From Candidatus Peregrinibacteria bacterium (GTDB lineage Bacteria; Patescibacteriota; Gracilibacteria; UBA1369; JACRIC01): DNA of 37,314 nt. This document shows, in pieces, positions 25,609 through 34,031 of the stretch. Positions within the stretch are counted from its first letter, which is position 1, and every line of letters starts with the position of its first letter. The stretch is taken from contig JACPHH010000005.1 in the NCBI GenBank assembly GCA_016188705.1, positions 1 to 37,314 on the forward strand, written 5' to 3'. Made by a program: the position numbers and the translations under genes. The notes beneath the pieces were generated by a model that worked only from the letters and a program-made list of their open reading frames with translations, was not told where the DNA came from and made no database searches.

Positions 25609-26973
25609 CTAAAACTTCGCTTTTGAGTCATCGCGACGCCTGTTGCGAAATTCGATACTCATAGCCGTACCTTCAAATCCATATTCTTCTCTAAGGCGAT
25701 TTTCAAGGTAGCGTTTATAGGAAAAATGAAAACTATCACGATCATTCACGAAAAAAACAAAATGCGGTGGTTCAATGGAAACCTGAGATCCATAGTAAAT
25801 TTTCGGCTGAACTTTAGCTCTCGACATTGGCGGGTGGCGATAGCGAATTTTTTGCATAAATGCGTTCAAGGTAGAGGTCTGGATTCTTTTTTTGCGCACT
25901 TCGGCTATACGGAGAGCATAATCCAAAACCATGTTAAGATTCTTTTTTGTCGAAGCTGAAACTAAAAGAAGCGGCGCCCAAGGCACAAAATGAATTTTTT
26001 TCGCGATATATGAACGAAACGTTTTTTCATCCGAACGCTTGTGAATAACGAGATCTGATTTATTTAAAACCACAATAAGCCCTTTTCCTTGCTCCAATAT
26101 ATATTGAACAACATGAAGATCTTGTTTTGAAATCGATTCAGAAGCATCGAGAATGAGCAAAGCAATATCCGAACGTTCGATTGATTTAAAACAATGCAAA
26201 ACACTATAATATTCAAGATCTTCATTCACCTTTCCCCTCCTTCGCAAACCGGCTGTATCAATAAGCGTCAATTTTTGATCATTATAAAAAATAAGACTAT
26301 CCGTAGTATCTCGAGTAGTGCCTGGCTGATCGGAAACAACAACGCGCTGTTCATTCAAAAAAGCATTTATCAAGGATGATTTACCTACATTGGGTTTTCC
26401 AAAAAAACCAATGCGAACACCTTCGGAACCATCGTCCGATGCTTGTTCTTCTTTTTTCACAAAATGAAGTTCCTCCAATATGCCAGCGACATGATACAAA
26501 ACTTCATCAAAGCCTCTGGAATGAATGGCAGAAACCTGCACCGGCTTGTCAAAACCTAATTCATAAAGATTAAACGCTTTATCTTCGCCATTTCCATTAT
26601 CGCACTTATTGGCGATGAGCACACATGGTTTATTGGCTTTACGCAGCATATCCGCGGCGGCAAAATCCAACGACGTAAGTTCCTGACGCGCGTCAATAAC
26701 AAAAAGCACGACATCAGCTTCCTCAATGGCGATACGCGTTTGCGACTGAACATCGCTCTCTATATCGGATTTAACTTCAATTTCCAAACCGCCTGTATCG
26801 ACTAGCATCACTTCATAATCGCGCATCATCGTTTTTTCATAAATGCGATCGCGAGTCGTCCCTGGAATATCCGATTCAATAACGCGGCGTTTACCCACAA
26901 GTCGATTAAAAATCGTGGACTTTCCTGTATTCGGACGCCCGACAATAGCGACTATGGGAAGTTCATGTTTCAT
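25609..26973 (-). CDS. der: Ribosome-assembly GTPase Der (EngA)
   Basis: Tandem GTPase for 50S assembly. The 454-aa protein has a first G domain with P-loop GRPNTGKS (12-19), DTGGLE (59-64) and NKCD (122-125), and a second G domain with GKPNVGKS (192-199), DTAGLRRRGKV (239-249) and NKSD. A C-terminal KH-like domain follows (about 355-440, MSRAKVQPKIYYGSQV). Length and order are normal. Convergent with the NTase-like gene, with only 34 bp between their stops. Confidence 0.97.
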   Translation of the reverse strand: MKHELPIVAIVGRPNTGKSTIFNRLVGKRRVIESDIPGTTRDRIYEKTMMRDYEVMLVDTGGLEIEVKSDIESDVQSQTRIAIEEADVVLFVIDARQELTSLDFAAADMLRKANKPCVLIANKCDNGNGEDKAFNLYELGFDKPVQVSAIHSRGFDEVLYHVAGILEELHFVKKEEQASDDGSEGVRIGFFGKPNVGKSSLINAFLNEQRVVVSDQPGTTRDTTDSLIFYNDQKLTLIDTAGLRRRGKVNEDLEYYSVLHCFKSIERSDIALLILDASESISKQDLHVVQYILEQGKGLIVVLNKSDLVIHKRSDEKTFRSYIAKKIHFVPWAPLLLVSASTKKNLNMVLDYALRIAEVRKKRIQTSTLNAFMQKIRYRHPPMSRAKVQPKIYYGSQVSIEPPHFVFFVNDRDSFHFSYKRYLENRLREEYGFEGTAMSIEFRNRRRDDSKAKF

Positions 26974-26989
26974 GAAAAATGGTGAAAAA

Positions 26990-27046
26990 CTTGCAGCCTA
27001 AATGTGCAAATTACAGTAAAAAACTAAATTTTGCAGAAGGCTCATA
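26990..27046 (+). repeat. Degenerate dispersed-repeat remnant
   Basis: GTGAAAAACTTGCAGCC, then TGCAAATTACAGTAAAAAAC and AGAAGGCTCAT echo the family core and right arm, with many changes. It lies between der and the YggS gene. Confidence 0.3.
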
Positions 27047-27134
27047 ATTATATTAGTATACATAAAGCATTATTGCAAAATTCAGCTGAAAACTCTTCAG
27101 GTCGAATCAATGGATTTTCTTCTAAAAAAATAAT

Positions 27135-27824
27135 ATGTCTCTCGTAACATCTTTCAAACGAATACGGATAAATATACAAAAATATTCAAAAAGGCCCGAT
27201 AATGTCTCATTCATTGCCGTAACAAAAAATCGAAGCATTGCCGAAATAAAGGAAATACTTGATCTTGGCATAAATCGCATCGGAGAAAATCGCGTGCAGG
27301 AGGCTCTTAAAAAATTTCCTTTTCTTTCCGTTCCTTCTTATTTTCCTGTTACAAAGTTGGAAAAACACTTTATCGGTCATTTGCAAAAAAATAAAGTAGC
27401 GCTCGCAATTGAACACTTTGACTGGATTGATTCCGTTGATTCGCTTGAACTCGCTCGAAAAATCGATATGGAAGCTGGAAAAAAAAGTAAAAAAATATTC
27501 ATTCTTATAGAAGTCAATATTTCCGAAGATCCTCGAAAATACGGTATTGAAACTGAAAATACGGAAAAAATGCTCCGCCAGCTCGAAACTTTAAAAAATC
27601 TCTCCGTAAAAGGACTCATGACTATTGGAAAAAAAACCGAAAACAGAGAAGAAATTCGCCGATATTATAAAAATTTTTATCAACTCTTCAAAAATCTTCA
27701 AAACAAACATATTCCAGGGGTAGAACTTGAAATACTTTCTATGGGAATGAGCGACGATTATAAAATCGCTCTCGAGGAAGGCTCAAACATGATCCGACTC
27801 GGACGCGCCCTGTTTGAATTGTAA
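27135..27824 (+). CDS. YggS-type PLP homeostasis protein
   Basis: Fold-type III PLP-binding protein without known enzyme activity, involved in vitamin B6 and amino-acid balance. The 229-aa protein has the PLP lysine in AVTKNRS (Lys31), GENRVQEA (50-57), HFIGHLQKNK (78-87), KGLMTIG and the phosphate-binding end LSMGMSDDYKIAL...GSNMIRLGRALF. Length matches the family. Flanked by repeat copies or remnants; not in an obvious operon. Confidence 0.92.
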   Translation: MSLVTSFKRIRINIQKYSKRPDNVSFIAVTKNRSIAEIKEILDLGINRIGENRVQEALKKFPFLSVPSYFPVTKLEKHFIGHLQKNKVALAIEHFDWIDSVDSLELARKIDMEAGKKSKKIFILIEVNISEDPRKYGIETENTEKMLRQLETLKNLSVKGLMTIGKKTENREEIRRYYKNFYQLFKNLQNKHIPGVELEILSMGMSDDYKIALEEGSNMIRLGRALFEL

Positions 27825-27847
27825 AAAACACGATTTTCAGGTATAAT
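27819..27847 (+). promoter_or_regulatory. Putative promoter for the pilin-like gene
   Basis: TTGTAA (27819-27824, overlapping the YggS stop), 17-bp spacer, perfect TATAAT (27842-27847). It would create a leader of about 150 nt that holds the degenerate repeats at 27872-27992. Confidence 0.5.
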
Positions 27848-27871
27848 AAAAGGATTATCGTCTATTCATGG

Positions 27872-27992
27872 TACTAAAATCCATACTCTATAATAAAATC
27901 TATACTTTGTCAAAATGATATATTTATACCATATTGAAGTAACAGGTCCATTCTGTATCAAAGTAATAAATCTGTACCATATCGAAATATAA
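27872..27992 (+). repeat. Degenerate tandem repeats in the leader of the pilin-like gene
   Basis: About five units of 20-28 bp built on TCTGTACCATATCGAAATA-like sequence (e.g. TTATACCATATTGAAGTAA, TCTGTATCAAAGTAATAAA, AAAATCTATACTTTGTC). The units are imperfect. They may be operator sites or decayed low-complexity sequence. Confidence 0.35.
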
Positions 27993-28002
27993 TTTTTCAA
28001 TT

Positions 28003-28476
28003 ATGACGAAAAAATGGCTGATTATCGGATGTGTTATCAATTCCCTCTTCATATTTATGCCGATAATGTCTGCGCCGATTACTTCGGCACAAACATTAAT
28101 TCCTTTTACAAATACGAATTACGACACTTGTAACGAGATACTTAACCCAAACAATACAGAAACAATAAAACAAGCGCTGAAAACAATAGGAGAGAGAGAT
28201 CAATATCTTGCCTGCGCCGTAATAACTGGAAGAGTGCATCTCTACATGATACCGTACTTTATCATTTACTTTATCGAAATCCTCGTAACTTTCGCTGGAA
28301 CGCTCTGCATCCTTTTTATCGTTTTCGGAGGGCTTCAATACGCTTTGGGCGGTATTTCGGACACAAAAGAAAAAGGGAAAAAAACCGTAATGAACGCCAT
28401 TATCGGCCTCATCGTGACTACTATGGCATGGATAATTATTAATATCATTCAGGTGGCAGTTACAAGTTCGAATTGA
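28003..28476 (+). CDS. Small exported membrane protein, VirB2/TrbC-like pilin candidate
   Basis: 157 aa. An N-terminal signal segment (about 1-29, ending ITSAQ) precedes a polar loop with two Cys (C43, C72). Two membrane helices follow (about 84-108 and 126-152), separated by GGLQYALGGISDTKEKGKK. This layout (signal, two helices, short basic loop with GG and DxxxxxKGKK) resembles the VirB2/TrbC-type subunits widespread in candidate-phylum bacteria, which are often linked to type IV secretion or pili. No other secretion gene is nearby. The role is inferred from layout only. Confidence 0.6.
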   Translation: MTKKWLIIGCVINSLFIFMPIMSAPITSAQTLIPFTNTNYDTCNEILNPNNTETIKQALKTIGERDQYLACAVITGRVHLYMIPYFIIYFIEILVTFAGTLCILFIVFGGLQYALGGISDTKEKGKKTVMNAIIGLIVTTMAWIIINIIQVAVTSSN

Positions 28477-28594
28477 TGAAAGCCAGCCTGCGTATTCGCC
28501 AAACTTTCGCCTGCCAGCATATTTTTTCAAAGTAAAAAACGTATAATCCATTATCAATCGCATGAAAAAACACAAACGATTTTCACCAAGATAT

Positions 28595-28623
28595 TTGTTA
28601 TTTTTATCAAAAAAACATATACT
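28595..28623 (+). promoter_or_regulatory. Putative promoter of the AI-2E family gene
   Basis: TTGTTA (28595-28600), 17-bp spacer, TATACT (28618-28623), about 40 bp before the start at 28664. A degenerate repeat half-copy (28626-28656) lies in the leader. Confidence 0.4.
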
Positions 28624-28625
28624 TT

Positions 28626-28656
28626 AAGAAACCCTGATAAATATAAATTTCAAGGA
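28626..28656 (+). repeat. Dispersed-repeat left-half copy, degenerate
   Basis: AAGAAACCCTGATAAATATA, then AATTTCAAGG. It is closest to the copy at 3603, which shares the variant CTGATAAATAT in place of CTGAAAAACG. Confidence 0.45.
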
Positions 28657-28663
28657 AAAAATT

Positions 28664-29887
28664 ATGAAAAAAAATGTGAGTGAACTGCTCGGAGAAACAA
28701 TGATGTCGATGAAAAATTTGAAAGAGCAGTGGCGAAAAAAAATGGAAGAACTGAAACATATTCGTAGTCAGGAAACGGAGGAACCGCTTATTCACGATCT
28801 TCCCAAAGCTAAAGCGGAAAAAACCCTGGTTGATCTTTCGCCAAAAAGTATCGCGAAAGCAACAATGGTCGTTATTTTACTATATACTCTGACGCAATTT
28901 GTGTACGGAATTAAAGATATTCTGTTACTATTTTTTCTTGCCCTTCTTTTCTCCGCCGCCCTCGATCCAACGGTCGACAGGCTGGAAAGGAAAAAAATAC
29001 CTCGCAGCATCTCGATTCTTTGCATCTACCTGATCATTTTCATTATTCTAGTTATTTTCATATCCAATTTTATACCGCTCGTAGCATCGCAACTTATAGA
29101 ACTTGCCCAACGCGTGGGAGAAATTGTCAATAATCTCACCATTAAAGGTACAAGCAATATTCCCTTTGTTGATCGACTCAAACCCTTTGTTTCCCAATTT
29201 CTTGAAAGCGCGGATCGACAAACCTTGATAGAAGGAGCTAAAACCGCTCTTTTAAAAGTCGGCGAACAACTACAAGGGCTTGCGGGAAACGCCTGGAACG
29301 CGCTCAAAGTGATCTTTAATGGCATTTTCAACGTTATCATGGTGCTCGTGATAACATTTTATATGACATTGGAAGAACGGAGCATTCAACATTTTATCAA
29401 ATCAATTTTTCCCCATCGGCATGAAAAATATATTATTGCAAAAACTCATGCCATAAAAAATAAAATCGGTGGTTGGCTTCGAGGTCAAATCATACTGTGT
29501 CTGAGTATTGGAATAGTCGTCACCATAACGCTGCGAATTATGGGAGTGGAATACTACGCGACACTTGGGATGATTGCTGCCATTGGCGAATTTATACCCT
29601 ATATCGGCTCGATAATCGCGGCAATACCTGCGGTTCTCATTGCTTTTAATCAGTCAAGTTCTCTAGCGCTCGGAGTTATCATTGCTTATGTTATTATTCA
29701 GCAGTTGGAAAATAATATTCTCGTACCGCTTATAATGAGACAAGCTGTTGGATTAAGCCCTATTATTGTAATCTTCGCCGTGCTCATTGGAGCAAAATTT
29801 CTTGGAATTTTAGGCATCATTCTCGCGGTACCGGTCACGACCATTATCTGGCTCTTTGTGCAAGATTATGTTTTCCGTGAACGGTAA
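28664..29887 (+). CDS. AI-2E family (PerM/YdiK-like) membrane transporter
   Basis: 407 aa. An extended charged N-terminus (1-65) is followed by the family hydrophobic core. Hydrophobic helices lie at about 66-90, 92-110, 118-145, 215-240 and further pairs toward the C-terminus. The sequence shows the family-type blocks DILLLFFLALLFSAALDP and IAAIGEFIPYIGSIIAAIPA, and ends IILAVPVTTIIWLFVQDY. Members are proposed to export small molecules or ions; the substrate is not known for most. Transcribed alone. Confidence 0.9.
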   Translation: MKKNVSELLGETMMSMKNLKEQWRKKMEELKHIRSQETEEPLIHDLPKAKAEKTLVDLSPKSIAKATMVVILLYTLTQFVYGIKDILLLFFLALLFSAALDPTVDRLERKKIPRSISILCIYLIIFIILVIFISNFIPLVASQLIELAQRVGEIVNNLTIKGTSNIPFVDRLKPFVSQFLESADRQTLIEGAKTALLKVGEQLQGLAGNAWNALKVIFNGIFNVIMVLVITFYMTLEERSIQHFIKSIFPHRHEKYIIAKTHAIKNKIGGWLRGQIILCLSIGIVVTITLRIMGVEYYATLGMIAAIGEFIPYIGSIIAAIPAVLIAFNQSSSLALGVIIAYVIIQQLENNILVPLIMRQAVGLSPIIVIFAVLIGAKFLGILGIILAVPVTTIIWLFVQDYVFRER

Positions 29888-29938
29888 AATCTGTAAACGC
29901 TGAATGGTCGACAAAAAACATCAATTGAAATATTCATA

Positions 29939-30015
29939 AGGAAGCTTAAGAAAAACGTGGTTTCGTTAGGAAATTTGCAAAATCGCAGTAGATGGTAGGT
30001 TTTTCAGGGTTTTCA
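29939..30015 (+). repeat. Dispersed palindromic repeat, full copy
   Basis: Left arm AGGAAGCTTAAGAAAAACG, inner TTTCGTTAGGAAATTTGC, core AAAATCGCAGTAGATGG, right arm GTTTTTCAGGGTTTTCA. The TGA stop of the convergent GT4 gene (30013-30015) is inside its right end, so it sits exactly between two convergent genes. Confidence 0.7.
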
Positions 30016-31158
30016 TAACTTCTCGCGAGCAAAATCATCCCAAAAACGCGAAAGAGCAGAAAGAAAAGCCTTTTCAAAATGATTCGGACCAAACGTAAGC
30101 GCGTGTTTGCGTATTGTCGTGGCATCAAATTTCATCTGGGAAAAACGGTTTAACGCATCGAGCAAACTTTCCACGGTCTGTTCTTGAAAAAAAATACCAG
30201 TTTTATTCCTCACGATAGTTTCAAGAGCGCCACCCTTTCCATAGGCAATAACAGGTCTTCCGCAAGACATGGCTTCAAGTGGAGCGATGCCAAAATCTTC
30301 ACATTGAGGAAAAAGAAAAGCTTTGCAACGACTATAAAGGATAACAAGTTCCGCGTCCGACACATTTCCCAAAAAACTAATATTCTTTTTAGCGCATTGC
30401 TTCAAACGATTCATCTCGGACCCAGTACCGCAAATTTTCAAAGGCAAACCTGAAATGTTAAAAGCATCCACAAGCAGATCAAAACGTTTATAGGGAACAA
30501 GTCTTCCTACCGCGAGAAAATAATCTTCTTTAGAAGGTGAAAAATATTTTTTAGAGGGTGTAAAACAATCCACGTCAACAGGAGGATAAATCACCTTCGC
30601 GTCACTCCAATAATACTTTTGAATACGGCCTCGAACAAATTCTGAATTCGTCATATATTTATCCACGCGCTGGGCCGCAAGCCGATCCCACAAGCGCATA
30701 TCGTGAAGACACCAAAAAATAAAAGGTTTCAAAACACTCGGAAAATGGTATTGATCGATATATTCCCGCCACGAATCCCACACATAGCGCATGGGGCTGT
30801 GGCAATAGCAAACATGAAGAGTGGTAGGCTTTGTAATAATCCCTTTACTGCAAGCATGACTGCTGGAAATTACGATATCGTATGCATCAAGGTTAAATTG
30901 TTCAAAAACATAAGGAAGAAGCATAAGATACCACTGATGATGGTTGACGGCGCCTGGTATTTTTTGCAAAAAAGACGTGCGTATATCGGCGTCATGAAAG
31001 GCCTCCATACCCTCTTTTCGATAGAGAGACGTATAAATCGGGGCCTCGGGAAACATTGTATGAAGAGAAAGAATAACTCTTTCCGCTCCTCCAAAACTCG
31101 TCAGCCAATCACAAACAATGGCAATTTTTAAACTTTGATTCAAACCATGAAAAGTCAC
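30013..31158 (-). CDS. GT4-family glycosyltransferase
   Basis: Retaining sugar transferase using a nucleotide sugar, likely for surface polysaccharide or glycolipid. The 381-aa protein has a GT-B fold: N-terminal block CDWLTSFGGAERV (16-28), middle YPPVDVDCFTP (191-201), and C-terminal block AVGRLVPYKRFDLLV (216-230) and EDFGIAPLEAMSCGRPVIA (287-305) with the family EX7E acidic pair. Length is normal. Same direction as the upstream STAS and anti-sigma genes, 118 bp away. Donor and acceptor cannot be told. Confidence 0.92.
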   Translation of the reverse strand: MTFHGLNQSLKIAIVCDWLTSFGGAERVILSLHTMFPEAPIYTSLYRKEGMEAFHDADIRTSFLQKIPGAVNHHQWYLMLLPYVFEQFNLDAYDIVISSSHACSKGIITKPTTLHVCYCHSPMRYVWDSWREYIDQYHFPSVLKPFIFWCLHDMRLWDRLAAQRVDKYMTNSEFVRGRIQKYYWSDAKVIYPPVDVDCFTPSKKYFSPSKEDYFLAVGRLVPYKRFDLLVDAFNISGLPLKICGTGSEMNRLKQCAKKNISFLGNVSDAELVILYSRCKAFLFPQCEDFGIAPLEAMSCGRPVIAYGKGGALETIVRNKTGIFFQEQTVESLLDALNRFSQMKFDATTIRKHALTFGPNHFEKAFLSALSRFWDDFAREKL

Positions 31159-31276
31159 GAAAAAAACAGATAAAGAATGCTTTTATGATACTGAAAAAAC
31201 AAAATGAACACAAGAATCCTCATCTCGCTGGCAAATAAAAAAAACGTTCGACTGGAGCATTTTTCTTAATATCCCA

Positions 31277-31645
31277 TTACATAATAGCTAATTTTGCTTC
31301 TTCCAGGCTCGGATAGCAATTAATGAGCTGCGTAAGACCCACCACCTGTAAAATATCCAAAATATTTTCCTTTGCGCGAGCTATGACAATTTTACCATTT
31401 TTCCCTGTAACGCGACCATACCAGTCGGTAAGATACCCAATGGATTTACTGTTCATGTATTCGAGAGCGGAAAAATCGAATATAAGAAACAAATTATCCG
31501 GATGAGATTCAATGAGTTTATAAATTTTCTTGGCGTTTTCATCGACATTACTTTCATCAAGTTGACCTGAAAAAGCCACCAATTTTACTTTTTTATTTTT
31601 ATCTCCCGAAGAGACATCATCGATGGCAATATTAACGTAGGTCAT
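31277..31645 (-). CDS. STAS-domain protein (anti-sigma factor antagonist-like)
   Basis: 122 aa. STAS fold with a central strand and the helix cap LIFDFSALEYMNSKSIGYL (53-71). Ser66 aligns with the serine phosphorylated in SpoIIAA/RsbV (the preceding Asp is Asn here). In partner switching, the unphosphorylated STAS protein sequesters the kinase/anti-sigma factor. The histidine-kinase-like gene is next upstream, 31 bp away, so the two form a module. No PP2C phosphatase and no sigma factor are in view, so the final target is unknown. Confidence 0.82.
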   Translation of the reverse strand: MTYVNIAIDDVSSGDKNKKVKLVAFSGQLDESNVDENAKKIYKLIESHPDNLFLIFDFSALEYMNSKSIGYLTDWYGRVTGKNGKIVIARAKENILDILQVVGLTQLINCYPSLEEAKLAIM

Positions 31646-31676
31646 TGGAAAAAAGTTACAAAGTTATTGATGCATT

Positions 31677-32225
31677 CTAAGTAAGAGCAAAAGTTTTGAG
31701 AGAAAAACGGTTCGGAACAGATTGAGTTTCGTGTGCTTTGTCAAAATATTTCCTCGCGCGAACCTTAAGACCATGTGGTTTCAGATCACTAAATTCCAAT
31801 TCATCCGTCCAACCAATCACAATTTGGGGAAGTCCGCGACCGCGAACGCCAATATGCTGGATATAAGACGGTATTTTTCTCTCATGGATGAGCTTATTCA
31901 TTTCTTCAGCATTTACAGGGTGGCCTGATCCATTATCTTCCACGCTAAATTCAATATATTTTCCCACAATACTCTCGATGCATATCGTAACAGAATCACC
32001 AGGCTTTGATCCATGTTCAATGGCATTATTACAAAGCTCGTCAATAACTGCCTGGCATCGGTAAGCCCATTGTTCACTGAAACCCGTAACATTTTTAGCA
32101 AGAGAAAAGGTAAAATCCCGAATACCTGATAAAAAATAAGCATTCGTCGGCAGAGTCATCGTAATCCGAATCGGCTGTTCAGGGTGACCTGGAAGAGCTA
32201 AGGATGTTTCATTTCGCATGTCCAT
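31677..32225 (-). CDS. Serine-kinase/anti-sigma factor (HATPase_c, RsbW/SpoIIAB-like)
   Basis: 182 aa. GHKL ATPase fold: N box VIDELCNNAIEH (60-71), G1 box VEDNGSG (95-101), G2 box GVRGRGLPQI (124-133). Such proteins phosphorylate their STAS partner and bind a sigma factor or other output. It precedes the STAS gene on the same strand. The first 15 residues and last 25 are non-conserved. An RsbT-type switch kinase or a different output is equally possible. Confidence 0.85.
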   Translation of the reverse strand: MDMRNETSLALPGHPEQPIRITMTLPTNAYFLSGIRDFTFSLAKNVTGFSEQWAYRCQAVIDELCNNAIEHGSKPGDSVTICIESIVGKYIEFSVEDNGSGHPVNAEEMNKLIHERKIPSYIQHIGVRGRGLPQIVIGWTDELEFSDLKPHGLKVRARKYFDKAHETQSVPNRFSLKTFALT

Positions 32226-32270
32226 GCAATAATTTAAGATTCAAAAATTCTCTTAATTCTAACAAATTTT

Positions 32271-32570
32271 TCACAAATTGTCAAAGTTACTTTTTTCGGA
32301 ATGATACGTTTTATCGGATTGTATACGCCGAGATTCACGAAAAATAAGACGAAAAAAATCACCAATAAAGACCTCGGAAAGCCCTAATTTTTTAGCGGTT
32401 TCCTTTCTCGACACAAGCATTTCCTTTTCACGAAGCGGTTGATATACGTCGATAACGCGTTTTTTCTTATACCTTCCCAAGTCACGAATAATCGCAAAAC
32501 GAGTTGTAAGTATCTCAAAAAGCTCGTTATCTATTTCATCAAGCAAAAAACGAAAATTCTGAAGTTTCAT
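32271..32570 (-). CDS. Chorismate mutase (AroQ type)
   Basis: 99 aa, all helical. It fits the AroQ pattern: RFLLDEIDNELFEILTTRFAIIRDLGRYKK (7-36), then DVYQPLREKEML (41-52) and the C-terminal helix IFRESRRIQ (76-84). It converts chorismate to prephenate, the branch point to Phe and Tyr. No shikimate-pathway gene is in the window, so it is an orphan here. The family also includes regulatory and isochorismate-pyruvate-lyase-like members. It lies 45 bp upstream of the anti-sigma gene, same strand. Confidence 0.75.
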   Translation of the reverse strand: MKLQNFRFLLDEIDNELFEILTTRFAIIRDLGRYKKKRVIDVYQPLREKEMLVSRKETAKKLGLSEVFIGDFFRLIFRESRRIQSDKTYHSEKSNFDNL

Positions 32571-32711
32571 GGCTAAAATATGATAAAAAAATCATTATCC
32601 ATTTTCATCATTTATTCTAACAAAAAACTTTAATCTTGCATAGAAAAGAGAAATGTACTACCCTGTTACCGATAACTCCACAAAAATAACATCTAATTTT
32701 TATAGATATTT

Positions 32712-33398
32712 ATGAATGAAACTCTTATGAAAGAAATGCTTGAAAACGCAGTTCATTTCGGGCATAAAGCCGAAAAATGGAATCCAAAAATGAGATCTTA
32801 TATTTATACAAAACGTGATAATATTCATATTTTTGATCTTCGAAAAACCATTTCCTATCTTGAAAAAGCCTGCCAATTCCTCAAAAAGGCCAGTAGTGAA
32901 AAAAAAGTTATTCTCTATGTTAGTACCAAACCTCAATGTGAAAAAATTATAAAAGAAAATGCCATAAAAGCAGAAATGCCGTATGTGACAGGTCATTGGA
33001 TCAGCGGGCTGCTGACCAATTTTGAAACTGTAAAAAAGCGAATCAAATATCTCCGTGATCTGAAGGAACAGGAACGCACCGGTGAATTTGAAAAATATAC
33101 GAAAAAAGAGGCTCAAAATTTAAAAAAGACCATCGCAAAACTCGAATTAGCTCTTGGCGGAGTAAGAGATCTCCAAAAAATTCCTCATGTGCTTTTCATT
33201 CTGGATACCGTTATAGACGCTATTGCCATACGAGAAGCAAAAAAGCTGGGAATACCCATTGTGGCGATCGTGGATTCAAATTCTGATCCTTCACAGATTC
33301 AATATCCAATTCCAGGCAATGACGACGCCATTAAATCCTTGCATTATCTGACGGAAAAAATAACAGAATCTATCGTTGAGGGAAAAAAACTTTCTTAA
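32712..33398 (+). CDS. rpsB: Ribosomal protein uS2
   Basis: Small-subunit protein, 228 aa. It has the family pattern: MLENAVHFGHKAEKWNPKM (9-27), the coiled-coil insertion in the middle, and the end block VLFILDTVIDAIAIREAKKLGIPIVAIVDSNSDP. tsf follows with one gene between them, a variation on the usual rpsB-tsf pair. Confidence 0.97.
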   Translation: MNETLMKEMLENAVHFGHKAEKWNPKMRSYIYTKRDNIHIFDLRKTISYLEKACQFLKKASSEKKVILYVSTKPQCEKIIKENAIKAEMPYVTGHWISGLLTNFETVKKRIKYLRDLKEQERTGEFEKYTKKEAQNLKKTIAKLELALGGVRDLQKIPHVLFILDTVIDAIAIREAKKLGIPIVAIVDSNSDPSQIQYPIPGNDDAIKSLHYLTEKITESIVEGKKLS

Positions 33399-33464
33399 AC
33401 AGGCATAAACTGAGGAAAAACTGTCATAGATATAGATAAGGTAAAACTATCATAAAAATACATC

Positions 33465-34001
33465 ATGGAACTTCAAAATGATACGAATCTAAACGCCGAT
33501 TCTATCAATTTCGATGAAAAAATCTGGTCACTGGCAGCCTATGCGAGTGTTTTGGTAATATTGCCGCTTATTCTCAAACAAAACAGCAAATATTGCCAGT
33601 TTCACGCTTCTCAAGGAGCAGTGCTTTTTATAGCAAGCTTTATCATTCTCTTGCTCGCGGGCGTTTGGCCGTATCTGAGTTTCTTTTTTTTTATTGGATA
33701 TGGAATCGTAAGTATCATAGCTATGGTGAAAGCATGGAAAGGAATAGCATGGAAAATACCCGGAATTTATGAACTCGGCCAAAAAATGGAACTCCAAAAA
33801 ATATTTACAAAATCATCCGCATCTTCCGGAAAAAATACGAATATCTCTCCTACCGACACTCTCTCAGCGCAATTAACACACTCATCAGAATCATCAGAAT
33901 CATCAAGGTCAGCACAATCTCAAAACAGCACGACTCCTCCAGCAGACGCGCAAGCGACAAACACAGCTCCCAATGAAACGCAATCCACTAAAAACTCTTA
34001 A
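33465..34001 (+). CDS. Membrane protein, DUF4870/Tic20-like
   Basis: 178 aa. Three or four hydrophobic segments (about 22-40, 48-66, 68-88) come with KYCQFHASQGAVLF, a pattern (H..QG...) seen in DUF4870-type proteins. The C-terminal 60 residues are Ser/Thr/Ala/Gln rich, probably disordered (SSESSESSRSAQSQ). It sits between rpsB and tsf on the same strand, 66 bp and 30 bp away, so it is probably co-transcribed. Function unknown. Confidence 0.7.
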   Translation: MELQNDTNLNADSINFDEKIWSLAAYASVLVILPLILKQNSKYCQFHASQGAVLFIASFIILLLAGVWPYLSFFFFIGYGIVSIIAMVKAWKGIAWKIPGIYELGQKMELQKIFTKSSASSGKNTNISPTDTLSAQLTHSSESSESSRSAQSQNSTTPPADAQATNTAPNETQSTKNS

Positions 34002-34031
34002 AACACTCCCCTCCTTTCAAAAACTTCTTAT

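Noticed and set aside
27872-27992. CRISPR array
   Set aside because: Units are too divergent and there are no constant spacers of 25-40 bp; no cas gene is present.
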